A stretch of DNA of 5,644 nucleotides, from positions 1 to 5,644 of the forward strand of contig CALRBL010000037.1 of assembly GCA_943354075.1 (NCBI GenBank), in the 5' to 3' direction. Below are positions 4,846 through 5,644 of the stretch, piece by piece. The translations under genes were made by a program, and so were the position numbers. Source of the DNA: Candidatus Nomurabacteria bacterium. GTDB taxonomy: Bacteria > Patescibacteriota > Minisyncoccia > Phycocordibacterales > CALRBL01. Numbering within the stretch: the first letter of the stretch is position 1; every line of letters begins with the position of its first letter. The notes beneath the pieces were generated by a model. That model had not been told where the DNA came from and did no database searches. It saw only the letters and a list, made by a program, of their open reading frames with translations.

Positions 4846-5644
4846 TATGGTTTACAGATAGCAAGAAGTTCTCCAAGATCATCTGGAGTCAAAGCAAGAT
4901 TATTACTTGAATTCATTTGGTACATAATTGCGTGCGGATCTTCGACATGATTGAGTCCGAGCGCGTGTCCGAGTTCGTGTTCAAGAAGTCTTTGTAGCTC
5001 AGTCTCTGTTTCGAATTCATAGACATTGATTCGTTCTCCTTCTTCATCTCGAACATATTCTCCCTCACTAAACTCTTCTCCTGTAGTATCTCCAATAGTG
5101 TTGAATGTTTCAACTTTGATATTCAGTTTTTTTGCAAGATCGTTTACTTCTGCGGCAGTTTCTTCGATCTTTTTAACGAGGGAATTGAGTTCGGAAGCTT
5201 TTTTATTCAATATTTCTGCTTCCGTATTGAGGCGTTCTTGTTCGACTTTAAGTACTTGGTATTCCTTTTCTGGCGCACCCCCTTTATCGTTCCAATATTC
5301 AACATCCGCATCGTATCGTGCAAGGTCTTTGTCGTATTCCTCTGAACGTTGATCGTGCTCTTTGCTTTTTTGGTTGTATTCTTGTTTTTGGTTGTCGTAG
5401 TCTATTCGTAAAGTATGGTACTCCACTTTGTCCGCGCTAATCGATCCTTCGACAGCGGTAAGACGATCGGTTGTTTGTTGGCGATAGTCGTAGACAAGAT
5501 GTACTTTCATTTTTCCATTTTCTGAATAAGTAAAAAGTTCTTTGCCGAGCGCCTCTTCCCATACGAGTTCTGCCTCGCTGATTTTAGCAAGAAACACTTC
5601 TTTGCTGATTCCAAAACGATTATCAAAATCTCCAAGTGAATATT
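4845..5644 (-). CDS. Matrixin-like zinc metalloprotease with an internal coiled-coil hairpin, N-terminus missing
   Basis: The reading frame stays open to the right edge, encoding YSLGDFDNRFGISKE before the apparent GTG at 5597, so that GTG is not the true start. The zinc site HELGHALGLNH (4947-4979) has the metzincin form HExxHxxGxxH, with E as catalytic base. It is followed by DPHAIMY, whose Met is the likely Met-turn, as in matrixins. Upstream lie a helix (ISEAELVWEEAL) and a strand (KVHLVYDY) typical of the N-terminal half of the catalytic fold. Between that strand and the strand before the zinc helix (RINVYEF) lies a charged insert of roughly 120 residues that looks like two coiled-coil helices joined by a GGAP turn. 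Secretion is likely for this family but the signal region is not visible. The gene is coupled to the GtrA gene through TAATG. The substrate is unknown. Confidence 0.88.
   Translation of the reverse strand, partial: YSLGDFDNRFGISKEVFLAKISEAELVWEEALGKELFTYSENGKMKVHLVYDYRQQTTDRLTAVEGSISADKVEYHTLRIDYDNQKQEYNQKSKEHDQRSEEYDKDLARYDADVEYWNDKGGAPEKEYQVLKVEQERLNTEAEILNKKASELNSLVKKIEETAAEVNDLAKKLNIKVETFNTIGDTTGEEFSEGEYVRDEEGERINVYEFETETELQRLLEHELGHALGLNHVEDPHAIMYQMNSSNNLALTPDDLGELLAICKP

Noticed and set aside
5595..5597. GTG as the start codon of the metalloprotease
   Set aside because: The frame continues upstream without a stop to the window edge and encodes a protein-like FDNRFGISKE segment that fits the same domain, so the gene is simply cut by the window.

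Overview
The window looks like a bacterial chromosome segment, most likely from the Candidate Phyla Radiation (Patescibacteria, Parcubacteria-like). This is inferred from the gene mix: a short-leader type IV pilin with an NPARQF-type segment, a matrixin-like protease coupled to a GtrA protein, a short MurF, and a cytoplasmic proline-rich/coiled-coil protein. Genes are tightly packed, with overlapping ends. The standard bacterial code fits. TGA closes murF and the HAD gene, which argues against the TGA=Gly lineages (Gracilibacteria, Absconditabacteria). No rRNA, tRNA, CRISPR array, insertion sequence or origin was seen.

Layout, left to right. (1) 1-215, minus: the N-terminus of an S4-domain RNA-binding protein, probably a pseudouridine synthase, running off the left edge. 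(2) 216-318: a divergent promoter region with a near-consensus plus-strand sigma70 promoter. (3) 319-471, plus: a 50-residue two-helix membrane protein of the Lmo0937/DUF5670 type. (4) 2484-464, minus: a two-gene operon of murF followed, after 2 nt, by a phosphomannomutase-like HAD-IIB phosphatase. (5) 2485-2599: a second divergent intergenic region. (6) 2600-4415, plus: a type IV pilin-like protein, then a 428-residue protein with a helical head, a proline-rich linker and a very long coiled coil, which has its own promoter. (7) 5644-4399, minus: a matrixin-type zinc metalloprotease with a coiled-coil hairpin inside its catalytic domain, open at the right edge, translationally coupled (TAATG) to a GtrA-family membrane protein.

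The themes are cell-envelope and surface functions. MurF makes the peptidoglycan precursor, the HAD enzyme probably handles a sugar phosphate, GtrA may move lipid-linked sugars, the pilin builds a surface fibre and the protease is probably extracytoplasmic. The proline-rich coiled-coil protein is the least understood gene. None of the seven visible starts has a convincing Shine-Dalgarno sequence, and at least one gene appears to be transcribed without a leader. Both convergent gene pairs overlap at their 3' ends (8 and 17 bp).
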